From Flavobacteriales bacterium (GTDB lineage: Bacteria > Bacteroidota > Bacteroidia > NS11-12g > UBA955), in contig CANHXF010000103.1 in NCBI GenBank assembly GCA_947464515.1, positions 1-6,498 on the forward strand: a stretch of DNA of 6,498 bases, in the 5' to 3' direction. The notes under the pieces are model-generated. The model did not search any database. It saw only the letters and a list, made by a program, of their open reading frames with translations, and was not told where the DNA came from. The position numbers were made by a program, and so were the translations under genes. Below, piece after piece: positions 1 to 6,085 of this stretch. Positions within the stretch are counted from its first letter, which is position 1; each line of letters starts with the position of its first letter.

Positions 1-317
1 AAAATCGCTTGCAACATGCCTTTGTTATAGGGTTGCTTTTTGATGGTATGCGAAAAGAAAAAGTACGTTTTATTGGGGATCAGAGAATCGGATGGAAGCT
101 CTTTGATGTTCAAGATGATATCGGCTGTTTGCAAATCATCAACTACGGGAATCCCGACTTCTTGGTAGGCGGCATCGGAGAAACATCGGGTGGGTGAGGA
201 TTCAACAATTACGGATATCTGGGGGTATCGCTGCTGCAAGGCAAGGCATTGAATGGGGGAAAGTGCCACACGGTTGTCGGGCGGATTTTTGCGTTCTCTA
301 GAAAGTCCAATTATCAC
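1..317 (-). CDS. NAD(P)-dependent oxidoreductase, alanine/saccharopine dehydrogenase-like (AlaDh/PNT N-terminal domain), 5' part only
   Basis: The minus strand is open from a GTG at 317-315 to the left edge, giving about 105 residues; the C-terminal part, including the NAD-binding fold, lies outside. The reading starts IIGLSRERKNPPDNRVALSP and later has SSPTRCFSDAAYQEVGIPV, IKELPSDSLIPNKTYFF and FSHTIKKQPYNKGMLQAI. These match the N-terminal substrate-side domain of the alanine dehydrogenase / lysine-forming saccharopine dehydrogenase superfamily as I recall it from Bacteroidota, where the phrase around FFFSHTIKKQPYN is strongly conserved. An in-frame TGA lies two codons upstream of the GTG and no ATG is available, so GTG (or, less likely, the adjacent ATT) is the start. 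The actual substrate (alanine, lysine/2-oxoglutarate or another amino acid) cannot be told from this fragment. It is transcribed divergently from the SRAP gene. Confidence 0.85.
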   Translation of the reverse strand, partial: MIIGLSRERKNPPDNRVALSPIQCLALQQRYPQISVIVESSPTRCFSDAAYQEVGIPVVDDLQTADIILNIKELPSDSLIPNKTYFFFSHTIKKQPYNKGMLQAI

Positions 318-321
318 AATT

Positions 322-354
322 CAAAGTAACAAAAAATTTCAAGTAACCCACAAA
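322..354 (-). promoter_or_regulatory. Candidate Bacteroidota-type promoter for the minus-strand dehydrogenase gene
   Basis: Read on the minus strand, a TTTG (354-351) is followed after 21 nt by TTACTTTG (329-322), seven of eight matches to the Bacteroidota -7 consensus TAnnTTTG. The spacing fits the usual -33/-7 distance. The -7 element ends only 4 nt before the GTG start at 317, so the transcript would be leaderless or nearly so. This is inferred from motif and position only. Confidence 0.4.
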
Positions 355-377
355 AAACTAATTTGGTGCTCGTTCTA

Positions 378-408
378 TTGAGTTAGTGGTTTGCTTGAAT
401 GATATTTG
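378..408 (+). promoter_or_regulatory. Candidate promoter for the SRAP-domain gene
   Basis: A TTG at 378-380 is followed after 20 nt by GATATTTG at 401-408, one mismatch from TAnnTTTG. Transcription would begin near 413-415, leaving a leader of about 80 nt before the ATG at 493. The 318-492 intergenic region therefore appears to carry back-to-back promoters about 24 bp apart. A similar word, GATATTTG plus TTGCAA, occurs upstream of mutL. Confidence 0.35.
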
Positions 409-422
409 TGTTGCAAAAATCG

Positions 423-445
423 CAATTGTGAAATTTCAGAAATTG
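423..445. promoter_or_regulatory. Imperfect dyad in the SRAP gene leader, possible operator or small hairpin
   Basis: The centre is a perfect 10-bp palindrome, TGAAATTTCA (429-438). It is flanked by CAATT on the left (423-427) and AATTG on the right (441-445), with one unpaired base of asymmetry between inner and outer arms. It lies downstream of the candidate SRAP promoter and upstream of the start codon, where a repressor site or a weak AU-rich RNA hairpin could sit. AT-rich intergenic DNA produces such dyads by chance, so support is weak. Confidence 0.2.
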
Positions 446-492
446 TCATCTTGCGAGAATTAAAATCCCGAAATGAACTAAATCGACATACA

Positions 493-1377
493 ATGTGCTT
501 CACTTACGCTGTCAATTTTTCTGCCCAAGCTTTACAATCCAAATTAGACTTGGGCGATGCGGGTTCTTTGGATCCGAGCAATCCGTATGCGAATGTCAGC
601 TTTCTCGACGCCGACAATTGGGAAGCATCGATTCCGAAGCCGGGTTACTTTTTTTCGGGATTTGAGCAGCCGCAATTGCCGGTATTGATTGGGAATGTTG
701 TTCCAAGGATTGGAAAAAATGCAGTAGGTGATTACTCTGATTTACATTACGCAGAAGTTGATACAACAGAGGGAAACAGACCACAAAACCGCGGTACCCA
801 AACAAATATATCCTTAAAATTGATGCAATGGGGTTTGATTCCATCGTGGGTAAAGTCGACCGAAAAGGCCCAAGAGTTATTTGCTTACGGCTTGAATGCA
901 AGGGCGGAAACCATCGAAGAGAAACCGATGTTTCGGGATGCTTGGAAGCAATCGGCTTGTGTGATTCCGGCCAGTGGTTTTTTTGAATGGAAAGAGGTGA
1001 GCAAGAAAAAGTATCCGCATTACATCCGAATGAAGGATGAATCGGTGATGTTGATGGCAGGAATTTTCAGCGAGTGGGTGGATCCGTTGACGGGTGAATT
1101 GCGCGAAACGTTTGCTATTTTAACCACCGAGGCAAATGAATTGATGCGGGAGATTCACAACGTCAAAAAACGCATGCCCGTCATTTTGGATAGCACATCG
1201 GCTGGATTATTTTTAAGTGCATCGCCCAAAGAAAGAAAAACGATTTTACAACCCTGCGATAACGATTTAATAAAAGCGCATCAGGTAGGAGATTGGCTCA
1301 ACAATTCTCGGGGTTTTAGAAACGTGGAAGGTGCCATTTTAGAAGTAAAAAAAGATTTTCCACAGTCATTATTCTGA
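493..1377 (+). CDS. SRAP-domain protein (YedK/HMCES family), abasic-site DNA-protein crosslinker
   Basis: A 294-residue member of the SRAP (SOS response-associated peptidase) family. Family knowledge: YedK/HMCES proteins recognise abasic sites in single-stranded DNA and attach themselves covalently through the N-terminal Cys2, shielding the lesion during replication. The frame is open back to 406, but ATG 493 gives MCFTYAV, placing the essential Cys at position 2, so this start is required. Visible active-site set: C2, the MQWGLIPSW block (residues 111-119), N135 and R137 in LNARAET, E165 in SGFFEWKE, and H222 in REIHNVKKRMPVIL. The N-to-E distance (30) is the same as in E. coli YedK; E-to-H is two longer, explained by two extra residues between the His and RMP. 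The region before N135 is about 60 residues longer than in YedK, which I recall as common in Bacteroidota members. The gene ends 28 nt before the lipoprotein gene. Confidence 0.93.
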   Translation: MCFTYAVNFSAQALQSKLDLGDAGSLDPSNPYANVSFLDADNWEASIPKPGYFFSGFEQPQLPVLIGNVVPRIGKNAVGDYSDLHYAEVDTTEGNRPQNRGTQTNISLKLMQWGLIPSWVKSTEKAQELFAYGLNARAETIEEKPMFRDAWKQSACVIPASGFFEWKEVSKKKYPHYIRMKDESVMLMAGIFSEWVDPLTGELRETFAILTTEANELMREIHNVKKRMPVILDSTSAGLFLSASPKERKTILQPCDNDLIKAHQVGDWLNNSRGFRNVEGAILEVKKDFPQSLF

Positions 1378-1390
1378 GTTTTTCGTGTGC

Positions 1391-1398
1391 TATATTTG
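1391..1398 (+). promoter_or_regulatory. Candidate -7 promoter element before the lipoprotein gene
   Basis: TATATTTG is an exact match to the Bacteroidota -7 consensus TAnnTTTG and lies in the 28-nt gap after the SRAP stop codon, 7 nt before the ATG at 1406. A transcript from it would have only a few leader bases. I see no TTG at a suitable -33 distance, so this is a one-box prediction. If real, the lipoprotein and prmA can be expressed independently of SRAP. Confidence 0.4.
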
Positions 1399-1405
1399 CG
1401 GCCCC

Positions 1406-2548
1406 ATGAAAAAATTCCTTTGGCTGTCCATTCTGGCACTCACAGTTTTGGTTATTCCCTCTTGCAAACCCAAGAATACTGAGAAAAAACCGCAAAAAGA
1501 TACGGTTGCCACAATAGTAGATCAAAGGACGCCTTTGGATGCGAAGTGGACGGCATTTGCTCGCTATATGGCGGGGGTGCATGATGATAACAACGATAGT
1601 TTAGAGCAGCGTGAATATTGGAAGATGCATGCAGCCAAAACTGATTTGCGTTGGAGGTTGTTGATGCAAACGGTAGGTACGCCCATTGCTACTTGGGTGA
1701 GCGAAAAGAAATATTTGCCATCAACGGCGCCAAAAACATTGTTATATCCATTTGCGGGTGGCGATTTTTTCTATGCCAATTTGTTTTATCCCAACCGTGA
1801 TACAGTGATTATGATTGGTTTGGAGCCTGTGGGATCGGGATTTGAAGATTCGGCTGTTGCGCCAAAGCAAATGGAAGATTATTTGACTGTTTTGGATCGA
1901 TGCATGTTCTACCCTCACAAGCTGGGATTCTTCCGTACGTTGAGTATGGACGACGATTTTTCGCATGAGTTGATGAATGGCACGTTGCATACGTTCTTGT
2001 TTTATTTGGCCAGAAATGGGTTTGGTATTCACTACGTCGAGTATTTTTCTTTGGATCAAAACGGAAATCAGGTTGCTGTTGAGCCAGGTGCAGAGCCTAA
2101 GGGTATCAAAATTGGGTATTCTGCCAAGGGAGATAAATCTGTAAAACAGTTGGTGTATATCAGTCAGGATATTAGCAACACGGGCAATAAAAAAGCTCCC
2201 GGTGTAATCAATTATTTGAAGCAACGCGGTTCTGTGGTGACATTCTTGAAAGCAGCCAGCTATTTGATGTATAAAGACTATTTCTCTGATATCGCAGGGG
2301 TGGTTACCGGTCAGTCGAAGATCATTTTACAAGACGATTCGGGCATGCCGATGCTAGCGATGAAAAGTGCTGGATTTGACACTGAATTACTGGGCGAATA
2401 CAGCAAGACGATTCATCTGTTCGAGAATTACTTTCAGAAGGACATGCGCGATGAGTATTTGGCCAAGAAGCCAGCCAAGTTGCCCTTTACCATTGGGTAC
2501 AACGCCGAGTTTGGCGAGTGCAATCTGCAGTTAGGCACCAAGAAATGA
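1406..2548 (+). CDS. Uncharacterised exported lipoprotein
   Basis: A 380-residue protein of unknown function. The start at ATG 1406 gives a standard type II signal peptide: MKK, a hydrophobic run FLWLSILALTVLVI, then PSC with the lipidated Cys at residue 20. The upstream GTG at 1385 would place seven extra residues before the signal and is unlikely. The residues after the Cys (KPKNTEKK) are basic rather than acidic, so the acidic surface-export signal described for some Bacteroidota lipoproteins is not seen; a periplasm-facing location is inferred. The mature part has conserved-looking blocks: LLYPFAGGDFFYANLFYPN (112-130), IGLEPVG (137-143), QDDSGMPM (309-316) and FTIGYN (361-366). From memory these resemble an unnamed family of about 350-400 residues found in several phyla, but I know of no assigned activity. 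Its stop overlaps the prmA start by 4 bp (ATGA), implying co-transcription and translational coupling. Confidence 0.85.
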   Translation: MKKFLWLSILALTVLVIPSCKPKNTEKKPQKDTVATIVDQRTPLDAKWTAFARYMAGVHDDNNDSLEQREYWKMHAAKTDLRWRLLMQTVGTPIATWVSEKKYLPSTAPKTLLYPFAGGDFFYANLFYPNRDTVIMIGLEPVGSGFEDSAVAPKQMEDYLTVLDRCMFYPHKLGFFRTLSMDDDFSHELMNGTLHTFLFYLARNGFGIHYVEYFSLDQNGNQVAVEPGAEPKGIKIGYSAKGDKSVKQLVYISQDISNTGNKKAPGVINYLKQRGSVVTFLKAASYLMYKDYFSDIAGVVTGQSKIILQDDSGMPMLAMKSAGFDTELLGEYSKTIHLFENYFQKDMRDEYLAKKPAKLPFTIGYNAEFGECNLQLGTKK

Positions 2549-3432
2549 GCAATTTTGTCTGCTTCCATGCAATTTGGAATGAGATAAAATTGGCCGATGG
2601 CATGGGTGTCGACGAGGTTGCGATGTTGGAGAGGGCAGATATTGTTACTGCGTTTTTGGGAGAATATCCCTTTACACATTTTGAAACCGAAAGTGGCTGG
2701 GTGAAGGCTTTTGCCGACGAAAACGATATCAATCCTGATGATTACCTTGAAATTGAAGAGAATGTTTCGGATTATATAGATTCGTGGTCGTGGAGTATTG
2801 TGGAGAGAGAGAATTGGAATGAGTTGTGGGAGAAGAACTTTTTTAATCCCCTGTTGGTGGGTCAATTTTTTGTACGGGCTCCATTTCATGAGCCGGCGCC
2901 CGAAGGACGCAGGGCTATCACTATAGAACCTCGGATGAGCTTTGGAACGGGCCATCACGGTACTACCCGTTTGATGCTTACGGCGTTGCAAGATTTGGGG
3001 GATGCGCTCAAAGATGCCAAAGTGCTCGACATGGGCAGCGGAACTGGGATTTTAGCCATCGCGGCGGAAATGCTCGGCGCAAGTGAAGTGTTGGGTGTGG
3101 AAATCGATGATTGGGTGGTAGACAACGCAAACGACAACCTGAAAATCAACCAAACAACCCAAACGCAAATGGTTCATGGCCACGTAAAGGCCTTGGAATC
3201 GGTTAGTAACGGCTACTATGATGTCGTTCTGGCCAATATTCATAGAGAAGTCCTTTTGGCTGATATGGCGGAATATCAAAGAGTTTTAAAGGTGAATGGC
3301 AATCTTTTATTGAGTGGTTTGAGAGAAGAAGACGTTCCAATGATTTTGGAAAAATCGCAAAGCATAAATTTAGTTTTGCAACAAACACAAATCATCGACG
3401 GTTGGGTGATGATGATGTTTGAAAATAAGTAA
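2545..3432 (+). CDS. prmA: Ribosomal protein L11 methyltransferase PrmA
   Basis: A 295-residue class I SAM-dependent methyltransferase. PrmA methylates ribosomal protein L11 at several amino groups in the cytoplasm; loss is tolerated in E. coli. The N-terminal part (about 1-90) is the divergent substrate-recognition domain. ENWNELWEKNF (89-99) and VRAPFHE (110-116) lead into the hallmark MSFGTGHHGTTRLM (131-144). SAM-binding motif I is LDMGSGTGILAI (161-172), an acidic VEIDD strand end follows (185-189), and VVLANIHREVLLADM (227-241) is the motif IV region in the form I recall from Bacteroidota. The start is ATG 2545, which overlaps the lipoprotein stop (ATGA) and gives the usual family length; a GTG-type extension to 2518 would read through lipoprotein coding sequence and adds nothing conserved. 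A 43-nt gap separates it from the favoured mutL start. Confidence 0.95.
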   Translation: MSNFVCFHAIWNEIKLADGMGVDEVAMLERADIVTAFLGEYPFTHFETESGWVKAFADENDINPDDYLEIEENVSDYIDSWSWSIVERENWNELWEKNFFNPLLVGQFFVRAPFHEPAPEGRRAITIEPRMSFGTGHHGTTRLMLTALQDLGDALKDAKVLDMGSGTGILAIAAEMLGASEVLGVEIDDWVVDNANDNLKINQTTQTQMVHGHVKALESVSNGYYDVVLANIHREVLLADMAEYQRVLKVNGNLLLSGLREEDVPMILEKSQSINLVLQQTQIIDGWVMMMFENK

Positions 3433-3450
3433 TCTTTGCACCGATATTTG
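3418..3450 (+). promoter_or_regulatory. Candidate promoter for mutL
   Basis: A TTTG at 3418-3421, inside the end of prmA, is followed after 21 nt by GATATTTG (3443-3450), one mismatch from TAnnTTTG. Transcription would start near 3455-3457, about 20 nt before the TTG start of mutL. An overlapping alternative -7, AATCTTTG (3431-3438), also has one mismatch but lacks a well-spaced -33 partner. TTGCA (3436-3440) and TGCAA (3452-3456) form a short dyad around the element. Confidence 0.35.
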
Positions 3451-3475
3451 TTGCAATTTCGTAACTTCCCATCCC

Positions 3476-5431
3476 TTGACAAGTGTAATTAAATTATTGC
3501 CCGATGCGGTGGCCAATCAGATTGCTGCAGGAGAAGTTGTGCAGCGTCCCGCCAATGCTGTAAAGGAATTGTTGGAAAATAGCTTGGATGCCGGGGCCAC
3601 TAAAATCACGCTACTCGTGAAGGATGGTGGGAGTACTTTGATGCAAGTGATCGACAATGGCAAGGGGATGAGTGAGATGGATGCGAGGCTTTGTTGGGAG
3701 AGGCATGCCACCTCCAAGATTCGGAAAGCAGAAGATTTATTTAAACTCAATACGTATGGTTTTCGGGGCGAGGCGATGGCTTCTATCGCGGCGGTTTCGC
3801 AGGTGGAGATGAAGACGAAAAGGGCCGACGACGAAGTGGCTCAATTGATTCGCATCGAAGGCAGTGAGGTCCTGGAACAGCGTGTGGATGCGGCACCTCA
3901 GGGGACAAACATCGCCATAAAAAACCTGTTTTATAATTTGCCTGCTAGGCGGAATTTCCTCAAATCTATTGCGGTGGAGACCAAGCACATCGTGGAAGAA
4001 TTTCTGAGGCAGGCCATGGCCAACCCCACCATAGAATTTGTGTATCATAACAATGGTGCAATGGTGTATCATTTCAAATCCCAACCCCTGAAGGATCGTG
4101 TGTTGGAAGCGATGGGAAAGAAATCGAATACGGAGATTTTAGAGGTCAAGGAAAATACGGATATCGTAGAAATCACGGGTTTCGTTGGGGCTCCAGGTAC
4201 TGCAAAACGCACGCGGGGCGAGCAGTTCTTCTTCATGAATGGTCGATTTATCCGCAGCAATTATTTTCATCATGCAGTGAGCGCTGCCTACGAGGGGTTG
4301 ATTCAAAGCGATGAATATCCTCTGTATGCGCTATATCTCAACGTAGACCCTGCCAAGGTGGATGTGAACGTGCATCCAACCAAAACGGAGGTGAAATTTG
4401 AGGACGAGAAGCACATTTATAACCTAGTGAAAGCGGCAGTGCGCAAGGCCTTGGGCAATTTTGTGGTGCAGCCTTCGATATCGCTGGGCGATTTTACCCA
4501 TATGGGCGATTTCCTCAACCAACCGATGTCGCCGCAACAGTCCAACACCAATCAATGGCAAACGGATCGATCCGCATTTACCGAAAAACGCAATCCCAAC
4601 TACAATCCTTTTGGGGAACAAGGCGGCGGGGGATACCAAAGATCCAGTAATCAAGATTGGCAAAAAGTATTGGGTTCTGTGGAGCAAACGGGGATGCATA
4701 CGATGCACCGCGATAGTGCTTTCAATACCGATTCCCATCCCAACAATGAGCTCAATAATTCCGCGCTAAATAATCCAAATTCCGACCAGTCCAACCAAAT
4801 CTCGGCGCTAAACAATACCAACTCGGACACCAACACCGACCCAAACTCCCTCATCCAAGGATTGTTTCCTCTGTCTGATGCTTATTTGGTGGTGAACCGT
4901 GGGGGAGTTCTCACCCTGATCGACAAAAAATTGGCACAGCAGCATGTGTTTTACCACGATTATCTAAAGCAATTGCAAGCCCATGCCGGTCAGAGTCAGC
5001 ATTTGCTGTTTCCTAGAACCGTTGAGCTGCCACCCGCCCAAATTCCAGTGGTATTAGAACTGCTGCAAGAATTGCAATGGTTGGGTTTTGATATTAGTCA
5101 TTTTGGGGGAAATACATTGATTGTGAATGGTTTGCCCGCATTGTTAACCCAGGGCGACGAACAGAAACTGATCGAAAATCTCATTGAAGATTACCAAAAC
5201 ACCCAAGGCGATCTCAAATTGGGTAAATATGAAAGTATGGCACTTTCCATGGCCAGGCATGCGGTGATCCGCAGCGGCATGGGAAAAACCAATGAAGAAT
5301 TGCAACAATTGGCGGCAAGACTTTTTGCGTTGAATAACCCATCCCATACCTTTGACGGGAAGCCAATTTTTATTGAAATCTCAGCCGCCTTTATTTACGA
5401 TACTTTTCAGAACAAAAAACAAAGAACATGA
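3476..5431 (+). CDS. mutL: DNA mismatch repair protein MutL
   Basis: A 651-residue MutL, the ATP-driven matchmaker that couples MutS mismatch recognition to downstream repair. GHKL ATPase motifs: QIAAGEVVQRPANAVKELLE (residues 15-34) with catalytic E31 and metal-binding N35, DNGKGM (60-65), RHATSKI (76-82) and TYGFRGEAMASIA (93-105). The transducer domain ends with NVDPAKVDVNVHPTKTEVKF (289-308). A polar linker (about 329-459) is rich in Asn, Ser, Gln and Asp and contains a 14-residue tandem repeat. The C-terminal dimerisation domain (about 461-640) lacks the endonuclease signature: the DQHA(x)2E(x)4E position reads DKKLAQQHVFYH (483-494), the ACR-type motif reads MARHAV, and CPHGRP is replaced by TFDGKP (625-630). 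No ATG exists between the upstream stop and the first motifs; TTG 3476 gives MTSVIKLLPDAVANQ, the right length for the family. TTG 3419 would add 19 unsupported residues. The stop overlaps the next gene (ATGA). Confidence 0.96.
   Translation: MTSVIKLLPDAVANQIAAGEVVQRPANAVKELLENSLDAGATKITLLVKDGGSTLMQVIDNGKGMSEMDARLCWERHATSKIRKAEDLFKLNTYGFRGEAMASIAAVSQVEMKTKRADDEVAQLIRIEGSEVLEQRVDAAPQGTNIAIKNLFYNLPARRNFLKSIAVETKHIVEEFLRQAMANPTIEFVYHNNGAMVYHFKSQPLKDRVLEAMGKKSNTEILEVKENTDIVEITGFVGAPGTAKRTRGEQFFFMNGRFIRSNYFHHAVSAAYEGLIQSDEYPLYALYLNVDPAKVDVNVHPTKTEVKFEDEKHIYNLVKAAVRKALGNFVVQPSISLGDFTHMGDFLNQPMSPQQSNTNQWQTDRSAFTEKRNPNYNPFGEQGGGGYQRSSNQDWQKVLGSVEQTGMHTMHRDSAFNTDSHPNNELNNSALNNPNSDQSNQISALNNTNSDTNTDPNSLIQGLFPLSDAYLVVNRGGVLTLIDKKLAQQHVFYHDYLKQLQAHAGQSQHLLFPRTVELPPAQIPVVLELLQELQWLGFDISHFGGNTLIVNGLPALLTQGDEQKLIENLIEDYQNTQGDLKLGKYESMALSMARHAVIRSGMGKTNEELQQLAARLFALNNPSHTFDGKPIFIEISAAFIYDTFQNKKQRT
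4760..4843 (+). repeat. Two 42-bp imperfect tandem units in the mutL linker
   Basis: Units 4760-4801 and 4802-4843 encode SALNNPNSDQSNQI and SALNNTNSDTNTDP. They keep the reading frame and fall within the Asn/Ser-rich disordered linker between the ATPase and C-terminal domains. The third codon positions have diverged (for example aat aat against aac aat), so the duplication is not recent, or composition bias alone produced the likeness. Confidence 0.6.
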
Positions 5432-6081
5432 TTGCACAGCTGCCTCCGGGGTTAAAGAATTTGTTGATTATAATGGTTTTGGTAAGCTTTGCTCAAGTTG
5501 CCTTACCCAAGTCAGGGTTTGATGTAGAAACGCTCTATTTGTTCTACCCCGACAGTGAAAATTTCCGGATTTGGCAATTGGTGACACATATTTTTTGTCA
5601 TGGCGGCATCAGCCACCTACTTTTCAACGGCTTGGCCCTATTTTCCTTCGGCGCAATTGTAGAATACCGATTGGGTGTATCCAAGTTTTTGCAACTATTT
5701 TTTATTGCCGCCTTTGGTGCCGTACTGGTGCATTTTTCAGAAATGGCCTATACCATATTTTCTCATACCGGAACACTTTTCCCGAACCATGTCGCTGGGG
5801 TTGAGGCCGTAAACTATGGTCCGATGATTGGTGCATCCGGGGCTGTTTATGGTGTGATGGTTGCCTTTGCCTATCTCTATCCCAACGAGTCTTTGGTGTT
5901 TCTGTTTATCCCTTATCCCATCAAAGCCAAATACTTGGTTCCCATCATGGTGGGCCTTGATGTGCTGTTGGGCTTGGGCAGTTTTTCGGGCGATAACGTG
6001 GCCCACTTTGCCCACATCGGAGGCGCACTCACAGGGTTTTTATTGATTTTCGCGTGGCGAAAAATGGGCAAGATATACTAA
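5428..6081 (+). CDS. Rhomboid family intramembrane serine protease (first of two)
   Basis: A 217-residue polytopic membrane protein with the complete rhomboid active site. H63 and N67 in SHLLFN match the oxyanion-stabilising His and Asn of GlpG; catalytic S137 sits in IGASGAVYGV; catalytic H196 sits in VAHFAHIGGALTGF. WQLVTHIFCHGGISHLLFN (49-67) is the usual entry to the second membrane segment. The hydrophobic segments fit a six-helix core: about 9-27, 65-80, 86-102, 134-152, 168-185 and 195-210. About 70 residues separate N67 from S137, against 47 in E. coli GlpG, because of a loop around 103-132 with NHVAGVEAVNYGPM. Rhomboids cleave transmembrane segments of client proteins in the inner membrane; the substrate here is unknown. 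The ATG overlaps the mutL stop by 4 bp, implying coupled translation, and the next rhomboid gene follows after 4 nt. Confidence 0.93.
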   Translation: MIAQLPPGLKNLLIIMVLVSFAQVALPKSGFDVETLYLFYPDSENFRIWQLVTHIFCHGGISHLLFNGLALFSFGAIVEYRLGVSKFLQLFFIAAFGAVLVHFSEMAYTIFSHTGTLFPNHVAGVEAVNYGPMIGASGAVYGVMVAFAYLYPNESLVFLFIPYPIKAKYLVPIMVGLDVLLGLGSFSGDNVAHFAHIGGALTGFLLIFAWRKMGKIY

Positions 6082-6085
6082 TATA

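Noticed and set aside
9..197. 62-codon plus-strand open frame at the left edge
   Set aside because: It lies antisense to the dehydrogenase fragment, whose translation matches a known family along its whole length; the plus frame has no recognisable features.
406..492. Upstream in-frame extension of the SRAP gene from TTG 406
   Set aside because: It would bury the catalytic Cys behind 29 residues; SRAP proteins need Cys at position 2, which ATG 493 provides.
1340..1405. Rho-independent terminator after the SRAP gene
   Set aside because: No GC-rich hairpin followed by a T-run is visible in the short gap; the T-rich stretch around 1379-1383 lacks a preceding stem.
1742..2224. 160-codon minus-strand open frame within the lipoprotein gene
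   Set aside because: It is wholly antisense to a convincing lipoprotein gene and has no recognisable domain.
2518..2544. Upstream start for prmA
   Set aside because: The extension lies entirely within the lipoprotein coding sequence, and the ATG at 2545 with ATGA overlap gives a normal family length.
2434..2991. 185-codon minus-strand open frame across the lipoprotein/prmA junction
   Set aside because: It is antisense to two well-supported coding sequences, has no recognisable motif and is best explained as a shadow of their codon structure.
3409..3417. Short GAT/ATG triplet run at the end of prmA
   Set aside because: It encodes the WVMMMFE tail; three units are too few to call a phase-variable repeat.
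4461..4769. 102-codon plus-strand alternative frame inside mutL
   Set aside because: It lies over the low-complexity linker of MutL, where skewed composition opens other frames; no start context or family resemblance is seen.
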